Of a stretch of DNA of 64,000 nucleotides, positions 43,272-51,664 are shown in pieces; positions within the stretch are counted from its first letter, which is position 1, and every line of letters starts with the position of its first letter. Source of the stretch: Flavobacterium piscisymbiosum (GTDB taxonomy: Bacteria; Bacteroidota; Bacteroidia; Flavobacteriales; Flavobacteriaceae); NCBI RefSeq assembly GCF_020905295.1, contig NZ_JAJJMM010000001.1:2108001-2172000 (forward strand). Reading direction: 5' to 3'. The position numbers and the translations under genes are program-made. The notes beneath the pieces are model-generated. The model made no database searches, was not told where the DNA came from, and was given only the letters and a program-made list of their open reading frames with translations.

Positions 43272-43350
43272 GGGGCTTCGACTTCGCTCAGCCTGACACA
43301 CGAAACTCTTAAGTATACGATTGTCAGGCTGAGCGAAGTCGATGCCCTCG
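43272..43350. repeat. TGACAGGCTGAGCGAAGTCG-type inverted repeat
   Basis: CGACTTCGCTCAGCCTGACA (43279-43298) and TGTCAGGCTGAGCGAAGTCG (43322-43341) are perfect 20-base arms around a 23-base centre, with GGGC/GCCC extensions. It begins at the base after the AraC-gene stop codon. This is a common intergenic repeat of Bacteroidota and other bacteria. Confidence 0.85.
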
Positions 43351-43357
43351 CTCCAAA

Positions 43358-43394
43358 AAAAAATCCTGCACTTCATAAAAAGTACAGGATTTTA
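43358..43394 (-). terminator. Terminator after the YceI gene
   Basis: AAAATCCTGCACTT, CATAAA, AAGTACAGGATTTT: 14 positions with one mismatch; 32 bases past the YceI stop. Confidence 0.75.
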
Positions 43395-43426
43395 AACCAA
43401 CCAAATTAAATTCTATTATTGTCGGA

Positions 43427-43960
43427 TTAAGCTTGTTTTACAAATTGTAATTCAATGTTTAATTTTACTTCTTCGCCTACTAAAACACCACCGGTTTCAA
43501 GAGCAGAGTTCCAGTTTAAACCCCAGTCTTTACGATTTATTTTTCCTTCTATACTTAAACCTACTTTAGTATTTCCCCAAGGATCAGTCAGGATTCCGCT
43601 ATATTCTACAGGAAAAGTTACGGTTTTAGAAACACCTCTAATGTTTAAATCTCCAGTGATTTCATAGCTTCCAGAATTAATTTTTTTGAATGATGAAGCT
43701 TTGAAAGTTAATTTTGGATGATTTTCTACATCAAAAAAGTCACCACTTCTTAAATGTCCGTCTCTGTCTGCGTTTGCAGTATCGACAGAAGCGATATCAG
43801 CAGAAAATTCGATAGCTGCATTTTCAAAGTTGTCTCCGTCTGTAGTAATTGTAGCGTCGTATGTTCCAAATTTTCCTGAAACATTTGTAAACATCATGTG
43901 TTTAACTTTAAAACCAATTTCTGAATGTGTTGGGTCAATTGACCATTTTGTAGTTGCCAT
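43427..43960 (-). CDS. YceI family protein
   Basis: A 177-residue lipocalin-like YceI protein, without signal peptide, starting MATTKWSIDPTHSEIGFKVKH. Other YceI segments are FDVENHPKLTFKASSF, GDLNIRGVSKTVTFPVEY and KVGLSIEGKINRKDWGL. Family members bind polyisoprenoid-like lipids and are often stress-induced. A longer frame to 44002 is excluded because its start lies on the -7 box (44000-44007). Expression is probably controlled by the palindrome at 44030, shared with the pirin gene. Confidence 0.9.
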   Translation of the reverse strand: MATTKWSIDPTHSEIGFKVKHMMFTNVSGKFGTYDATITTDGDNFENAAIEFSADIASVDTANADRDGHLRSGDFFDVENHPKLTFKASSFKKINSGSYEITGDLNIRGVSKTVTFPVEYSGILTDPWGNTKVGLSIEGKINRKDWGLNWNSALETGGVLVGEEVKLNIELQFVKQA

Positions 43961-43999
43961 AATTTTATTTTTTAAATAATTAATTTCATTTTGATAGGA

Positions 44000-44007
44000 C
44001 AAAGTTA
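44000..44007 (-). promoter_or_regulatory. -7 box of the YceI gene
   Basis: TAACTTTG on the minus strand, exact TAnnTTTG, 40 bases before the start. No good -33 sequence, as expected of an activator-dependent promoter. Confidence 0.6.
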
Positions 44008-44029
44008 CCTCCGTAGTACTCGAAACACA

Positions 44030-44045
44030 CTTAACCTAGATTAAG
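44030..44045. promoter_or_regulatory. Palindromic operator upstream of YceI
   Basis: CTTAACCTAGATTAAG, a near-perfect dyad (CTTAAYCTAGRTTAAG). Its centre is 30.5 bases upstream of the 5' end of the YceI -7 box, i.e. near -41.5. The same 16 bases recur at 44995-45010 upstream of pirin. Confidence 0.7.
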
Positions 44046-44217
44046 AAATGAAAAATGTGATTTTTATTTTTTTAAATTGATTATCTTAAAAATACAATTC
44101 TCATGTAGATTAAAATTATCCTTTAGGAAAAGTTTAGTAAAAAAAGAAACGATAATAATCTGAATATCAACTTATATATCGTTTCTTGAGAAAAAAATAT
44201 TAATTGTAATCTTTGAA

Positions 44218-44934
44218 TTAATAGTTCATCGGAATATCCATCAATAAAAATTCAGCATCTGTATTTGCCTGAATGTTTAGAGTATCAGTTCCTGAAATTC
44301 CAACAGCATCACGAGTGTTTAATTCCTGACCGTTGATGGTAACATTTCCTTTTAATATGAAAGCATAAACTCCGTTTCCTTCTTTTTTGATTTTGTATTC
44401 AGTAGATACACCTGAGTCAAAATTACCCATGTTAAACCAAGCATCCTGGTGAATCCAAACTCCCTCATCGTCAGCATTTGGAGATAAAATTTGAGCTAAT
44501 TTATTGTGTCTGTCCGCAATATTCAAAGTTATTTGTTGGTAACGAGGATCTACATTTCTTTTGTTAGGAAACAACCAGATTTGCAATAATTTAGTTTGCT
44601 GATCTGCATTTGGGTTAAACTCACTATGCTGAACTCCAGTTCCTGCACTCATCACCTGAATATCTCCATTTTTGATGATTTCAGTATTTCCCATACTGTC
44701 TTTGTGCGCTAAATCTCCTTCAAGCGGAATCGTAATGATTTCCATATTATCGTGAGGATGAGTTCCAAAACCCATTCCGCCAGCAATTGTGTCATCGTTC
44801 AAAACACGAAGAGCTCCAAACTGAATTCTTTCCGGGTTGTACCAGCTTGCAAAACTAAAGCTATGATAAGCGTTAAGCCATCCGTGATTTGCGTTTCCTC
44901 TTGTTTCTGCTTTGTGTAATACTATATTTTCCAT
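44218..44934 (-). CDS. Pirin family protein (quercetinase-like)
   Basis: A 238-residue bicupin starting MENIVLHKAETRGNANHGWL. The metal-binding cupin motif of the N-terminal domain is visible as THPHDNMEIITIPLEGDLAH with GTGVQHSEFN following. Pirins include quercetin dioxygenases and redox-sensitive regulators. The longer frame starting at 44985 overlaps the -7 box (44965-44972), which supports the shorter start. It shares its upstream palindrome with the YceI gene. Confidence 0.92.
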   Translation of the reverse strand: MENIVLHKAETRGNANHGWLNAYHSFSFASWYNPERIQFGALRVLNDDTIAGGMGFGTHPHDNMEIITIPLEGDLAHKDSMGNTEIIKNGDIQVMSAGTGVQHSEFNPNADQQTKLLQIWLFPNKRNVDPRYQQITLNIADRHNKLAQILSPNADDEGVWIHQDAWFNMGNFDSGVSTEYKIKKEGNGVYAFILKGNVTINGQELNTRDAVGISGTDTLNIQANTDAEFLLMDIPMNY

Positions 44935-44964
44935 GATGATATGTGTTTTGTTATTTTTATAATA

Positions 44965-44972
44965 CAAAGATA
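44965..44972 (-). promoter_or_regulatory. -7 box of the pirin gene
   Basis: TATCTTTG on the minus strand, exact TAnnTTTG, 31 bases before the start. Confidence 0.6.
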
Positions 44973-44994
44973 CCATCAAGGTCAATGAAAGGCA

Positions 44995-45010
44995 CTTAAC
45001 CTAGATTAAG
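44995..45010. promoter_or_regulatory. Palindromic operator upstream of pirin
   Basis: CTTAACCTAGATTAAG, identical to 44030-44045 and centred 30.5 bases upstream of the pirin -7 box, the same distance as at YceI. Confidence 0.7.
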
Positions 45011-45402
45011 AAAAAAGATGCTAAGGTTCTGAGGGGCTAAGAGGCTAAGGTTTTTATGGAGCAGAAATTTTGGTTTTCAAAAGACGTCTGGTCCCGCTAT
45101 TCCTTCCAATTTTTTATGTCCGCCGCGGCGGACACAAAAGGATTTCCAGTGCTATCGGGGCTAAATTAGAAGTTTCATTTTCAGAAGATGTATCGATGCA
45201 AAGCGACAAAGTAACCACGTAGCTTTGTCAATCTCGACGAAGGAGAGATCTCCGCAAGTAACTCCGCGCAGAAAGTCGCTAATCTTTGTAGAGTTTCTCG
45301 CGAAGATCTCTCCTTCGTCGAGATGACAAAATTATGCTTAGATAATTATATTGAAAGGGAAATAAAACGTTTTGTGACTTCGCGGGATCAAAAGAAGCTA
45401 AA
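45011..45402. repeat. Repeat-filled gap between pirin and the small secreted protein
   Basis: No gene. 45020-45052 is a GCTAAGG/CTGAGG-type repeat. 45091-45170 is hairpin element copy D (CCCGCTATTCCTTCCAAT, hairpin TGTCCGCCGCGGCGGACA, GGATTTCCAGTGCTATCGGG). 45226-45328 is a 103-base inverted repeat (right arm AGATCTCTCCTTCGTCGAG, exact complement on the left, arms 21 bases) of the TGTCATT...TCGACGAAGGAGA family. Confidence 0.75.
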
Positions 45403-45762
45403 TTACTTAATCCTAATCAATTTTCCTTTTCCAACGACTTCATCAAGGTAGTTCGAAGTCGAACTTTGCTTGTCATGCATGTAAAATAAAATAGTGTCTT
45501 TTTTGATTTGATCTTTTGGAATACTTATGATTAAATCTCTATTGATAAAATTATCCAATAATATTACGTTGCCATACGAGATTTTTCCTTTTGGCAGATA
45601 TTTGTTGTCAAACACAAAAACACTATCGTTAAAAGTAATTTTATCTTTTTGAACATAGACATTGTCATCTTGTATTAAATAATTATAACGGCCAGTAAGT
45701 TTGTCTGTTTGCTGGTTTGGAGTAATAAAAAACAGCGTTATTATTAAAGTCAGGTATTTCAT
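45403..45762 (-). CDS. Small secreted protein of unknown function
   Basis: A 119-residue protein with a likely signal peptide (MKYLTLIITLFFITPNQ). The rest is beta-rich with lysines and aspartates (TGRYNYLIQDDNVYVQ, KDKITFNDSVFVFDN); no family recognised. It lies 7 bases after the ScfR-like regulator and is probably the second gene of that operon. Confidence 0.7.
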   Translation of the reverse strand: MKYLTLIITLFFITPNQQTDKLTGRYNYLIQDDNVYVQKDKITFNDSVFVFDNKYLPKGKISYGNVILLDNFINRDLIISIPKDQIKKDTILFYMHDKQSSTSNYLDEVVGKGKLIRIK

Positions 45763-45769
45763 ACTATTT

Positions 45770-47251
45770 TTAGCTATATTGATTTATAAACTGCTGAACC
45801 ACCGCATCTGTATTCTCATGACGTCTTTTCTTCTCTAATGCTATTGGCGGTGCAGCTCTTTCGAAACAATCTTTTACATCGCAGGTTTCGCAGGTAACAC
45901 CCACAATTCTTTTTACCAAAGGTTTGCCTTCGATAAATTTGAATTTCTTTTTCATTGCCGGAGTAATCAGGATTCCAACAGAAATGCTGCGTATATTTTG
46001 TTCAATAAAAGGATCTTTTGTTGCTGACGAAAAAACCAAATATTCATTGCCACTATGTGCATAACTTGAAATTTGAGCATCAAAAAAATGAGGTTTATTT
46101 TGTTTAATGGCTTCGTCGATCGTTTTTACCGAAACCCATCTTCTGCAATAATGCTCGTCAGTTTCGTTGGCATGCGGTTCTTGCTGATTGGTAATATGTA
46201 ATTCTTTTTTGATTTGATATTTATCAGAACCAATTTTATGGGACATTCTTAAAAAGAACAAGTTTTTAAGATGAAAATCCTTTGGCAATAAATTCGTCAG
46301 TCTCTGGTAGAAAGATTCTGGCGAAACTTCAAAACTCTCAATTAGCGATACAAATTCTTCAGGATTAGGTTTTTCGTTGTTTAAGAAATCATTGATTTTG
46401 CTGGCAACCAATTGTCTTGGCAATAACAAAGCTCCCGCAAAATACGAAGCATAAAAGTTGTGCAGAACCTGATCAAAATTTTCGAACTTAATCCAGCTAA
46501 AAGTCAGTAAGCGATCTGAAATTTTCAAATAATTATAGGCAATTTCTTTGGCTAAAATAAAAGCTTTCTGCGGATTATCTAGTTCTGTAGAGAGTAATAA
46601 TGTTTTGCTTTTAGGAACATAAATAGAGCGTAAATCGCCCAAAGCTTCCTGTTCAGAAAACACTATTTCTTTTATTTTATAATCGTATTCTTCTTTTAAT
46701 ATAGCCTCTAATTCTTCGATAGTCACTTTAGAATCTAAATTGATTTGAAATGATTTCGAAAAAGAAATGACCTTTTCTTCCAGATCTTCGAAATAATTAT
46801 TGTGTGCTTCCTGATACGATCGTAAAGCGGCCAAAAAGAAACTTTCACGACTTAAATTATAATGCTGCGCGATTTCGATAATCGTACTAATAAACGCATT
46901 GACCTTGGCTGGTGCATTGGCAATAATATCAATTAAATCAGCTTCCTGAATCCCGAAAAGCTCTAACGGAATTTCTTTTAAAATGCCAGATTTCAGGATT
47001 TCGCCAATCGGAGCGAGATTATTATCAAGTTTTAAAGACACCATTTGGTCATAACTTGTTTCTAAATGCTCGCACAGAAGTAAAATTTTATCTGTTTTTG
47101 GATATTTTTTTCCCTTTTCAATCTCGTTTAAGTACGATTTTGAAAGATTGGTCAATTTGGCTAAGCCAAAAAGAGAAAGATTTTTTTGCGTTCTGACTTG
47201 CTTGAGTTTTAGCCCAAAGATCAGCTTTATATAGTCTTTTTCGATATCCAT
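45770..47251 (-). CDS. XRE-HTH regulator of ScfR/RamB type with degenerate IrrE domain
   Basis: A 493-residue regulator. Residues about 10-65 are an XRE helix-turn-helix (LKLKQVRTQKNLSLFGLAKL, then NLSKSYLNEIEKGKKYP). The middle resembles the ImmA/IrrE (peptidase M78) region, but the HExxH site is replaced by AKEIAYNYL, so it cannot be a metalloprotease. The C-terminal part has the DUF2083-like segment with a cysteine cluster (CETCDVKDCF). This architecture is that of ScfR/RamB regulators, which control acetate/glyoxylate genes; it is divergent from aceB. Confidence 0.88.
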   Translation of the reverse strand: MDIEKDYIKLIFGLKLKQVRTQKNLSLFGLAKLTNLSKSYLNEIEKGKKYPKTDKILLLCEHLETSYDQMVSLKLDNNLAPIGEILKSGILKEIPLELFGIQEADLIDIIANAPAKVNAFISTIIEIAQHYNLSRESFFLAALRSYQEAHNNYFEDLEEKVISFSKSFQINLDSKVTIEELEAILKEEYDYKIKEIVFSEQEALGDLRSIYVPKSKTLLLSTELDNPQKAFILAKEIAYNYLKISDRLLTFSWIKFENFDQVLHNFYASYFAGALLLPRQLVASKINDFLNNEKPNPEEFVSLIESFEVSPESFYQRLTNLLPKDFHLKNLFFLRMSHKIGSDKYQIKKELHITNQQEPHANETDEHYCRRWVSVKTIDEAIKQNKPHFFDAQISSYAHSGNEYLVFSSATKDPFIEQNIRSISVGILITPAMKKKFKFIEGKPLVKRIVGVTCETCDVKDCFERAAPPIALEKKRRHENTDAVVQQFINQYS

Positions 47252-47295
47252 GTATCAAATATAGTCATATTAAAAATAATCGCCAAAAAATTATT

Positions 47296-47368
47296 TCTAA
47301 TATTTAGCGAACGTTCGCTTGTTTTGTAAAAAACTTTTTTCTAATATTGTGGTGTAGAAAATATTAGA
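47296..47368. promoter_or_regulatory. Putative operator region between the regulator and aceB
   Basis: Three TCTAATATT boxes: direct at 47296-47304 and 47340-47348, and inverted (AATATTAGA) at 47360-47368; the last two form an 11-base-spaced inverted repeat. Beside the first box is the perfect palindrome AGCGAACGTTCGCT (47306-47319). These are the best candidates for sites of the adjacent ScfR/RamB-like regulator. Confidence 0.55.
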
Positions 47369-47447
47369 TATCAGGTCGTTATGAATTTAATTCTTGAAAA
47401 AGATATAGTCGGTTTGATTATTACTAATTAAAATAAAATCCACAGCT

Positions 47448-49049
47448 ATGAAAAACCAATTAGAAATTACCGAAACGGCAATGGAATTTTTAGACGAAAA
47501 GAAGCTTTCTTATCCAAAGATCTGGACCGAAGAAGCAATTGTTTTTATAACCGAATTGCATCGAAAATTCGAATCGCAACGAAAACTGTTATTGTTGCAA
47601 CGCGAACAAAAACAAACTGCTTTTGATCAGGGCGTCATGCCGGTTTTTACACCAGAAACTAAAAGTGTCAGAGAAAGTAATTGGACAGCCGGAGCAATTC
47701 CTAAAGATTTGTTAGATCGTAGAGTAGAGATTACCGGACCGGTTGATCGTAAAATGATTATTAATGCATTGAATTCAGGGGCAAAAACTTTTATGGCCGA
47801 TTTTGAAGACAGCACTTCGCCAACCTGGCAAAATTTAATGGAAGGTCAGCTAAATTTAATCGATGCGGTAAACAAAACCATTACATATACCGATTTGGTG
47901 AAGCAAAAGTCCTATCATTTGAATGAAAAAATTGCTACACTAATTGTACGTCCGAGAGGTTTGCATTTGCCGGAAAAACATCTTTTGATTGAAGGAAAAG
48001 AGGTTTCAGGTTCTTTGGTAGATTTTGGATTGTATGTTTTTCATAATCACAAAAGGCTTTTAGAAAACAATTCAGGACCGTATTTCTACATTCCAAAATT
48101 AGAACATTATCTCGAAGCACGCTGGTGGAATAATGTAATTGACTTTACTGAGGATTATTTGAAACTGGAAAGAGGAACGATAAAAGTGACGGTTTTAATA
48201 GAAACCATAACAGCAAGTTTTCAGTTGGATGAAATTATTTATGAATTGAAAGAACATATCGTAGGCTTGAATTGCGGACGTTGGGATTATATTTTCTCTT
48301 ATATCAAAAAGTTTAGAAAGAATTCAAAGTTTATCGTTCCGGATCGCGATCAGGTAAATATGACTTCGCCTTTTATGAATGCATATTCAAATCTGGTAAT
48401 TCAGAGATGTCATAAACGCGGCATTCATGCGATTGGCGGAATGGCGGCTCAAATTCCGATTAAAAATAATGAAGAAGCGAACGCCGTTGCTTTTGCAAAA
48501 GTAAAAACCGATAAAGAACGCGAAGTTCGAAACGGTCATGACGGAACCTGGGTTGCACATCCGGATTTGGTGGCAATTGCAAAAGAAATTTTTGATAAAG
48601 GAATGCCAACTCCAAACCAAATTCATATAAAAAGGGAACATCGAAAAATTACAGAAGCTGATTTAATTGAACCACCAATTGGAATCATCACTGAAAATGG
48701 TGTTCGAAAAAATATCAACGTAGGAGTTTTGTATTTGGCTTCATGGCTCAACGGACAAGGAGCTGCAGCTTTGCACAATTTGATGGAAGATGCTGCAACA
48801 GCCGAAATCTCGAGATCGCAATTGTGGCAATGGCTTCAGAATAAGGTGGTTTTGGATAATGGCAAAAAATTAGATCTGGCGTATTATCACGAATTGGCTT
48901 TAGATGAATTCAGGAAAATAAAAGACGAACTAGGTGAAGAAAATCACGAAAAGCGTCAATTTCCTTTGGCTGAAAAAGTTTTAGAAAGATTGGTTGTAAA
49001 TCCTGATTTCGTTGATTTTTTGACGATTCCATGTTACAAATACCTATAA
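47448..49049 (+). CDS. aceB: Malate synthase A
   Basis: AceB condenses glyoxylate with acetyl-CoA in the glyoxylate shunt. The 533-residue protein matches the A form in length. Characteristic segments: FMADFEDSTSPTWQNL, IVRPRGLHLPEKHLLIEGK (catalytic Arg), LNCGRWDYIFSYIKKF, GHDGTWVAHPDLV and the late VLYLASWLNGQGAAALHNLM. It starts 196 bases from the divergent ScfR/RamB-like gene and is followed by aceA, so the shunt is encoded together. Confidence 0.95.
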   Translation: MKNQLEITETAMEFLDEKKLSYPKIWTEEAIVFITELHRKFESQRKLLLLQREQKQTAFDQGVMPVFTPETKSVRESNWTAGAIPKDLLDRRVEITGPVDRKMIINALNSGAKTFMADFEDSTSPTWQNLMEGQLNLIDAVNKTITYTDLVKQKSYHLNEKIATLIVRPRGLHLPEKHLLIEGKEVSGSLVDFGLYVFHNHKRLLENNSGPYFYIPKLEHYLEARWWNNVIDFTEDYLKLERGTIKVTVLIETITASFQLDEIIYELKEHIVGLNCGRWDYIFSYIKKFRKNSKFIVPDRDQVNMTSPFMNAYSNLVIQRCHKRGIHAIGGMAAQIPIKNNEEANAVAFAKVKTDKEREVRNGHDGTWVAHPDLVAIAKEIFDKGMPTPNQIHIKREHRKITEADLIEPPIGIITENGVRKNINVGVLYLASWLNGQGAAALHNLMEDAATAEISRSQLWQWLQNKVVLDNGKKLDLAYYHELALDEFRKIKDELGEENHEKRQFPLAEKVLERLVVNPDFVDFLTIPCYKYL

Positions 49050-49275
49050 GGAATTAAAAATTTAGAATTAAAAATCTGCGGTATCTGCGATATCTACGGG
49101 CGAATAATTTTTTCACGCAGATTTTGCAGATCAGGCAGATAAAATGAGATTATAAAATCTTCGCAGATTATAAACTCAATAACAATTAATACTTTTTTAT
49201 TCTCAGTTTAAAACTGTGACTAAAAACTGTGACTGCAAACTATTTACTTACTAACCACTTTAACTCAAACTATTT
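49050..49275. repeat. CAGATTTTGCAGAT-type repeats between aceB and aceA
   Basis: CACGCAGATTTTGCAGATCAGG (49112-49133) continues into a reversed CTTCGCAGATTATAAACTC; the same family appears at 53357, 53506 and 58053. 49206-49245 carries a TAAAACTGTGACTAAAAACTG direct repeat like 40850-40882. Confidence 0.6.
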
Positions 49276-50556
49276 ATGAAAACAACAGAAGACAGAATTC
49301 AGGAATTGATTAACGATTGGATTACGAACCCAAGATGGAAAGGTGTTGAACGTCCTTATACAGCTACAGAAGTAATTACGCTTCAGGGTTCGTATCAAAT
49401 TGAGCATTCTATTGCCAAAATGGGAGCGCAAAAATTATGGAGAAAGTTAAAAAATCAGGATTATGTTGCTGGTTTGGGCGCTTTGACAGGAAATCAGGCG
49501 ATTCAGGAAGTCGACGCTGGTCTTGAAGCGATTTATTTAAGTGGCTGGCAAGTAGCTGCCGATGCAAATTTGGCGGGAGAAATGTACCCGGACCAATCGC
49601 TTTATCCAGTAAATAGTGTACCAATGGTAGTTAAAAAAATAAACAATGCTTTGTTACGCGCTGATCAGATTCAGACGGTAAACGGAGTGGAAGATAAAAA
49701 GGATTACTTAGTTCCGATTGTGGCTGATGCTGAAGCTGGTTTTGGCGGAAACTTAAATGCTTTCGAATTAATGAAGTCAATGATTGAAGCGGGGGCTTCA
49801 GGAGTTCATTTTGAAGATCAGCTGAGTTCTGCTAAAAAGTGCGGACATTTGGGCGGTAAAGTTTTGGTACCAACTCAGGAAGCAATTAATAAACTGATTG
49901 CAGCGCGTTTAGCATCTGATGTTATGGGAGTTTCAGCTTTAATTGTTGCCAGAACAGATGCTGATGCGGCTAATTTATTAACCAGCGATGCAGACCCAAG
50001 AGATGCTAAATTCATTACAGGCGAAAAAACCAACGAAGGTTTCTTTTATGTAAACAGCGGAATCGATCAGGGAATTGCAAGAGGTTTGAGCTACGCGCCT
50101 TATGCTGATTTGATTTGGATGGAAACCAGTAATCCGGATTTGGTTTATGCTAAAAAGTTTGCCGATGCGATGAAAAAGGAATTCCCGGATAAAATGTTGG
50201 CATACAATTGTTCTCCATCTTTCAATTGGGCTGCAAAATTATCAGTGGCTGAAATGGAAACGTTCAGGGAAGATCTGGCGGCAATGGGATATAAATTCCA
50301 ATTTATTACGTTGGCGGGATTCCATGCTTTGAATACGAGTATGTTCGAATTATCTAAAGCGTACAAAGAACGCGGCATGGCGGGTTATTCTGAATTGCAG
50401 GAAAGAGAATTTGCTTTACAACAAAGTGGATTCAGAGCGGTAAAACATCAGGCTTTTGTGGGAACTTCTTATTTTGATGCTGTTCAAAACACGGTAATGA
50501 TAGGAAAATCAACCATAACGGCAATGGAACATTCTACAGAGGTTGAGCAATTTTAA
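49276..50556 (+). CDS. aceA: Isocitrate lyase
   Basis: AceA splits isocitrate to succinate and glyoxylate. The protein has 426 residues with the family signature KKCGHLGGK (catalytic Cys189), [20 protein letters not shown] for the N-terminal lid, [16 protein letters not shown] for metal and substrate, and [11 protein letters not shown] for the C-terminal loop. It is the second glyoxylate shunt gene; a 226-base repeat lies between it and aceB, so co-transcription is likely but not proven. Confidence 0.95.
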   Translation: MKTTEDRIQELINDWITNPRWKGVERPYTATEVITLQGSYQIEHSIAKMGAQKLWRKLKNQDYVAGLGALTGNQAIQEVDAGLEAIYLSGWQVAADANLAGEMYPDQSLYPVNSVPMVVKKINNALLRADQIQTVNGVEDKKDYLVPIVADAEAGFGGNLNAFELMKSMIEAGASGVHFEDQLSSAKKCGHLGGKVLVPTQEAINKLIAARLASDVMGVSALIVARTDADAANLLTSDADPRDAKFITGEKTNEGFFYVNSGIDQGIARGLSYAPYADLIWMETSNPDLVYAKKFADAMKKEFPDKMLAYNCSPSFNWAAKLSVAEMETFREDLAAMGYKFQFITLAGFHALNTSMFELSKAYKERGMAGYSELQEREFALQQSGFRAVKHQAFVGTSYFDAVQNTVMIGKSTITAMEHSTEVEQF

Positions 50557-50566
50557 TTCAATAAAG

Positions 50567-50592
50567 AACACGGCTGTTTAGCCGTGTTTTTG
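50567..50592 (+). terminator. Terminator after aceA
   Basis: AACACGGCT, GTTT, AGCCGTGTT followed by TTTGTTTTTT. Confidence 0.85.
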
Positions 50593-50598
50593 TTTTTT

Positions 50599-50760
50599 GC
50601 CACAGATTTCACGGATTAAAAAGATTAAAAGAATGTTGCCACGAATTTGCTTCGCCTGTTCGCTATCGCTCGGGTCACTAATTCACGCGAATTTTAATTA
50701 GTGAAAATTTGTGCAATTCGTGGCGAACAAAAAATCATTTTAATCTGTGCAATCTGTGGC
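50599..50760. repeat. Three-layer nested repeat
   Basis: The outer layer: GCCACAGATTTCACGGATTA (50599-50618) and ATCTGTGCAATCTGTGGC (50743-50760). The middle layer: GCCACGAAT (50638-50646) to AATTCGTGGC (50715-50724). The inner layer: TTGCTTCGCCTGTTCGCTAT and CGCTCGGGTC (50647-50676), the mini-element that also lies inside the repeat at 9187-9293. Confidence 0.75.
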
Positions 50761-50768
50761 TATAAGAA

Positions 50769-51344
50769 CTATTTTTTCAAAAGCCTTGCTTTCATTTTGC
50801 TGAAAAATTCCGGTGTTACGCCAATGAAAGAAGCGATTTGTTTTTGAGGAACTTTATGAACCAGAGAACCATATTTGGTAGTAAACTTTTCGAAACGTTC
50901 TTCTGCAGGTAAACTTAAATTGTCCATTAATCGCTGCTGATTGGCAACTAATGAATTTTCGATTAAAATTCTAAAAAAGCGTTCTAATTTTGGAATCTCC
51001 AAATACAATTGTTCCTGATTTTCTTTGGATAACGAAACTACTTCGGCTTCTTCCAGAACTTCTATAAAAAGCTGTCCGGGCTTTTGCGAAAAAAAGCTGT
51101 ACATATCGCTCATCCACCAACCTTCGCAGGCAAAAGATAAAACATGTTCGACAATATTATCGTTGATATTGAAGCTTCTTAAAATTCCCGAGTTTACAAA
51201 ATAGGAATGTTTGCAGACTTCACCTGCGTTTAATAAAATCGTTTTAGGCTTGTACGTTTTTGTTTCTAGTTTAGATAAAAAAAGTGCTTGCTCTTCTGCA
51301 GTCAATGAAACGTGTTTGGCAATGTTTTCAAGAATTAACTCCAT
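50769..51344 (-). CDS. Crp/Fnr-family transcriptional regulator
   Basis: A 191-residue regulator with a cyclic-nucleotide-binding-like beta-roll (about 15-115; LNAGEVCKHSYFVNSGILR) and a C-terminal helix-turn-helix (about 150-188; KVPQKQIASFIGVTPEFFS, then KMKARLL). The ligand arginine and glutamate of true cAMP receptors are not evident, so this is probably one of the many Bacteroidota Crp-like proteins with unknown signal. Its start overlaps the DUF6370 stop (TAATG); it is the last gene of the operon. Confidence 0.9.
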   Translation of the reverse strand: MELILENIAKHVSLTAEEQALFLSKLETKTYKPKTILLNAGEVCKHSYFVNSGILRSFNINDNIVEHVLSFACEGWWMSDMYSFFSQKPGQLFIEVLEEAEVVSLSKENQEQLYLEIPKLERFFRILIENSLVANQQRLMDNLSLPAEERFEKFTTKYGSLVHKVPQKQIASFIGVTPEFFSKMKARLLKK

Positions 51345-51661
51345 TATTGTTCTTTTATCAAAGTGAATGAAGTGGCTTTAAAACGACCGTTTTCTACTTT
51401 TCCGGTTACAGAAGCTTTGCGGATTTTGTTGCAGAAGCCATCCTCAGCATGTGCATCGCCATGTTCGTCGATCGTGGTTCCGTCTACAAAATAAGGTTTT
51501 CCGTCAATGCGAACGGCTAAATCACAGCTTTTTCCTTTCATCCCAAATTGACATTCGCCACAAGCGGTTTCGACAATTTGTGGTTTTTCGGTTGTTTTTT
51601 TATCCTGAGCCTGAGTTGCGATTCCGATAAATAGGAATACTATAAAGATTGCTTTTTTCAT
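51344..51661 (-). CDS. DUF6370 family secreted protein
   Basis: A 105-residue protein with a signal peptide (MKKAIFIVFLFIGIATQA). The mature part holds the pattern ACGECQFGMKGKSCDLAVRI (three cysteines), then a GDAHAEDGFCNKIRKASVTG segment with a fourth cysteine and two histidines. These could bind a metal; the family has no known function. Overlaps the downstream Crp gene by 1 base and follows purT by 3 bases. Confidence 0.85.
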   Translation of the reverse strand: MKKAIFIVFLFIGIATQAQDKKTTEKPQIVETACGECQFGMKGKSCDLAVRIDGKPYFVDGTTIDEHGDAHAEDGFCNKIRKASVTGKVENGRFKATSFTLIKEQ

Positions 51662-51664
51662 TTT

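Noticed and set aside
49050..49275. Riboswitch or small RNA between aceB and aceA
   Set aside because: The sequence is accounted for by the CAGATTTTGCAGAT intergenic repeat family also found at three other places.
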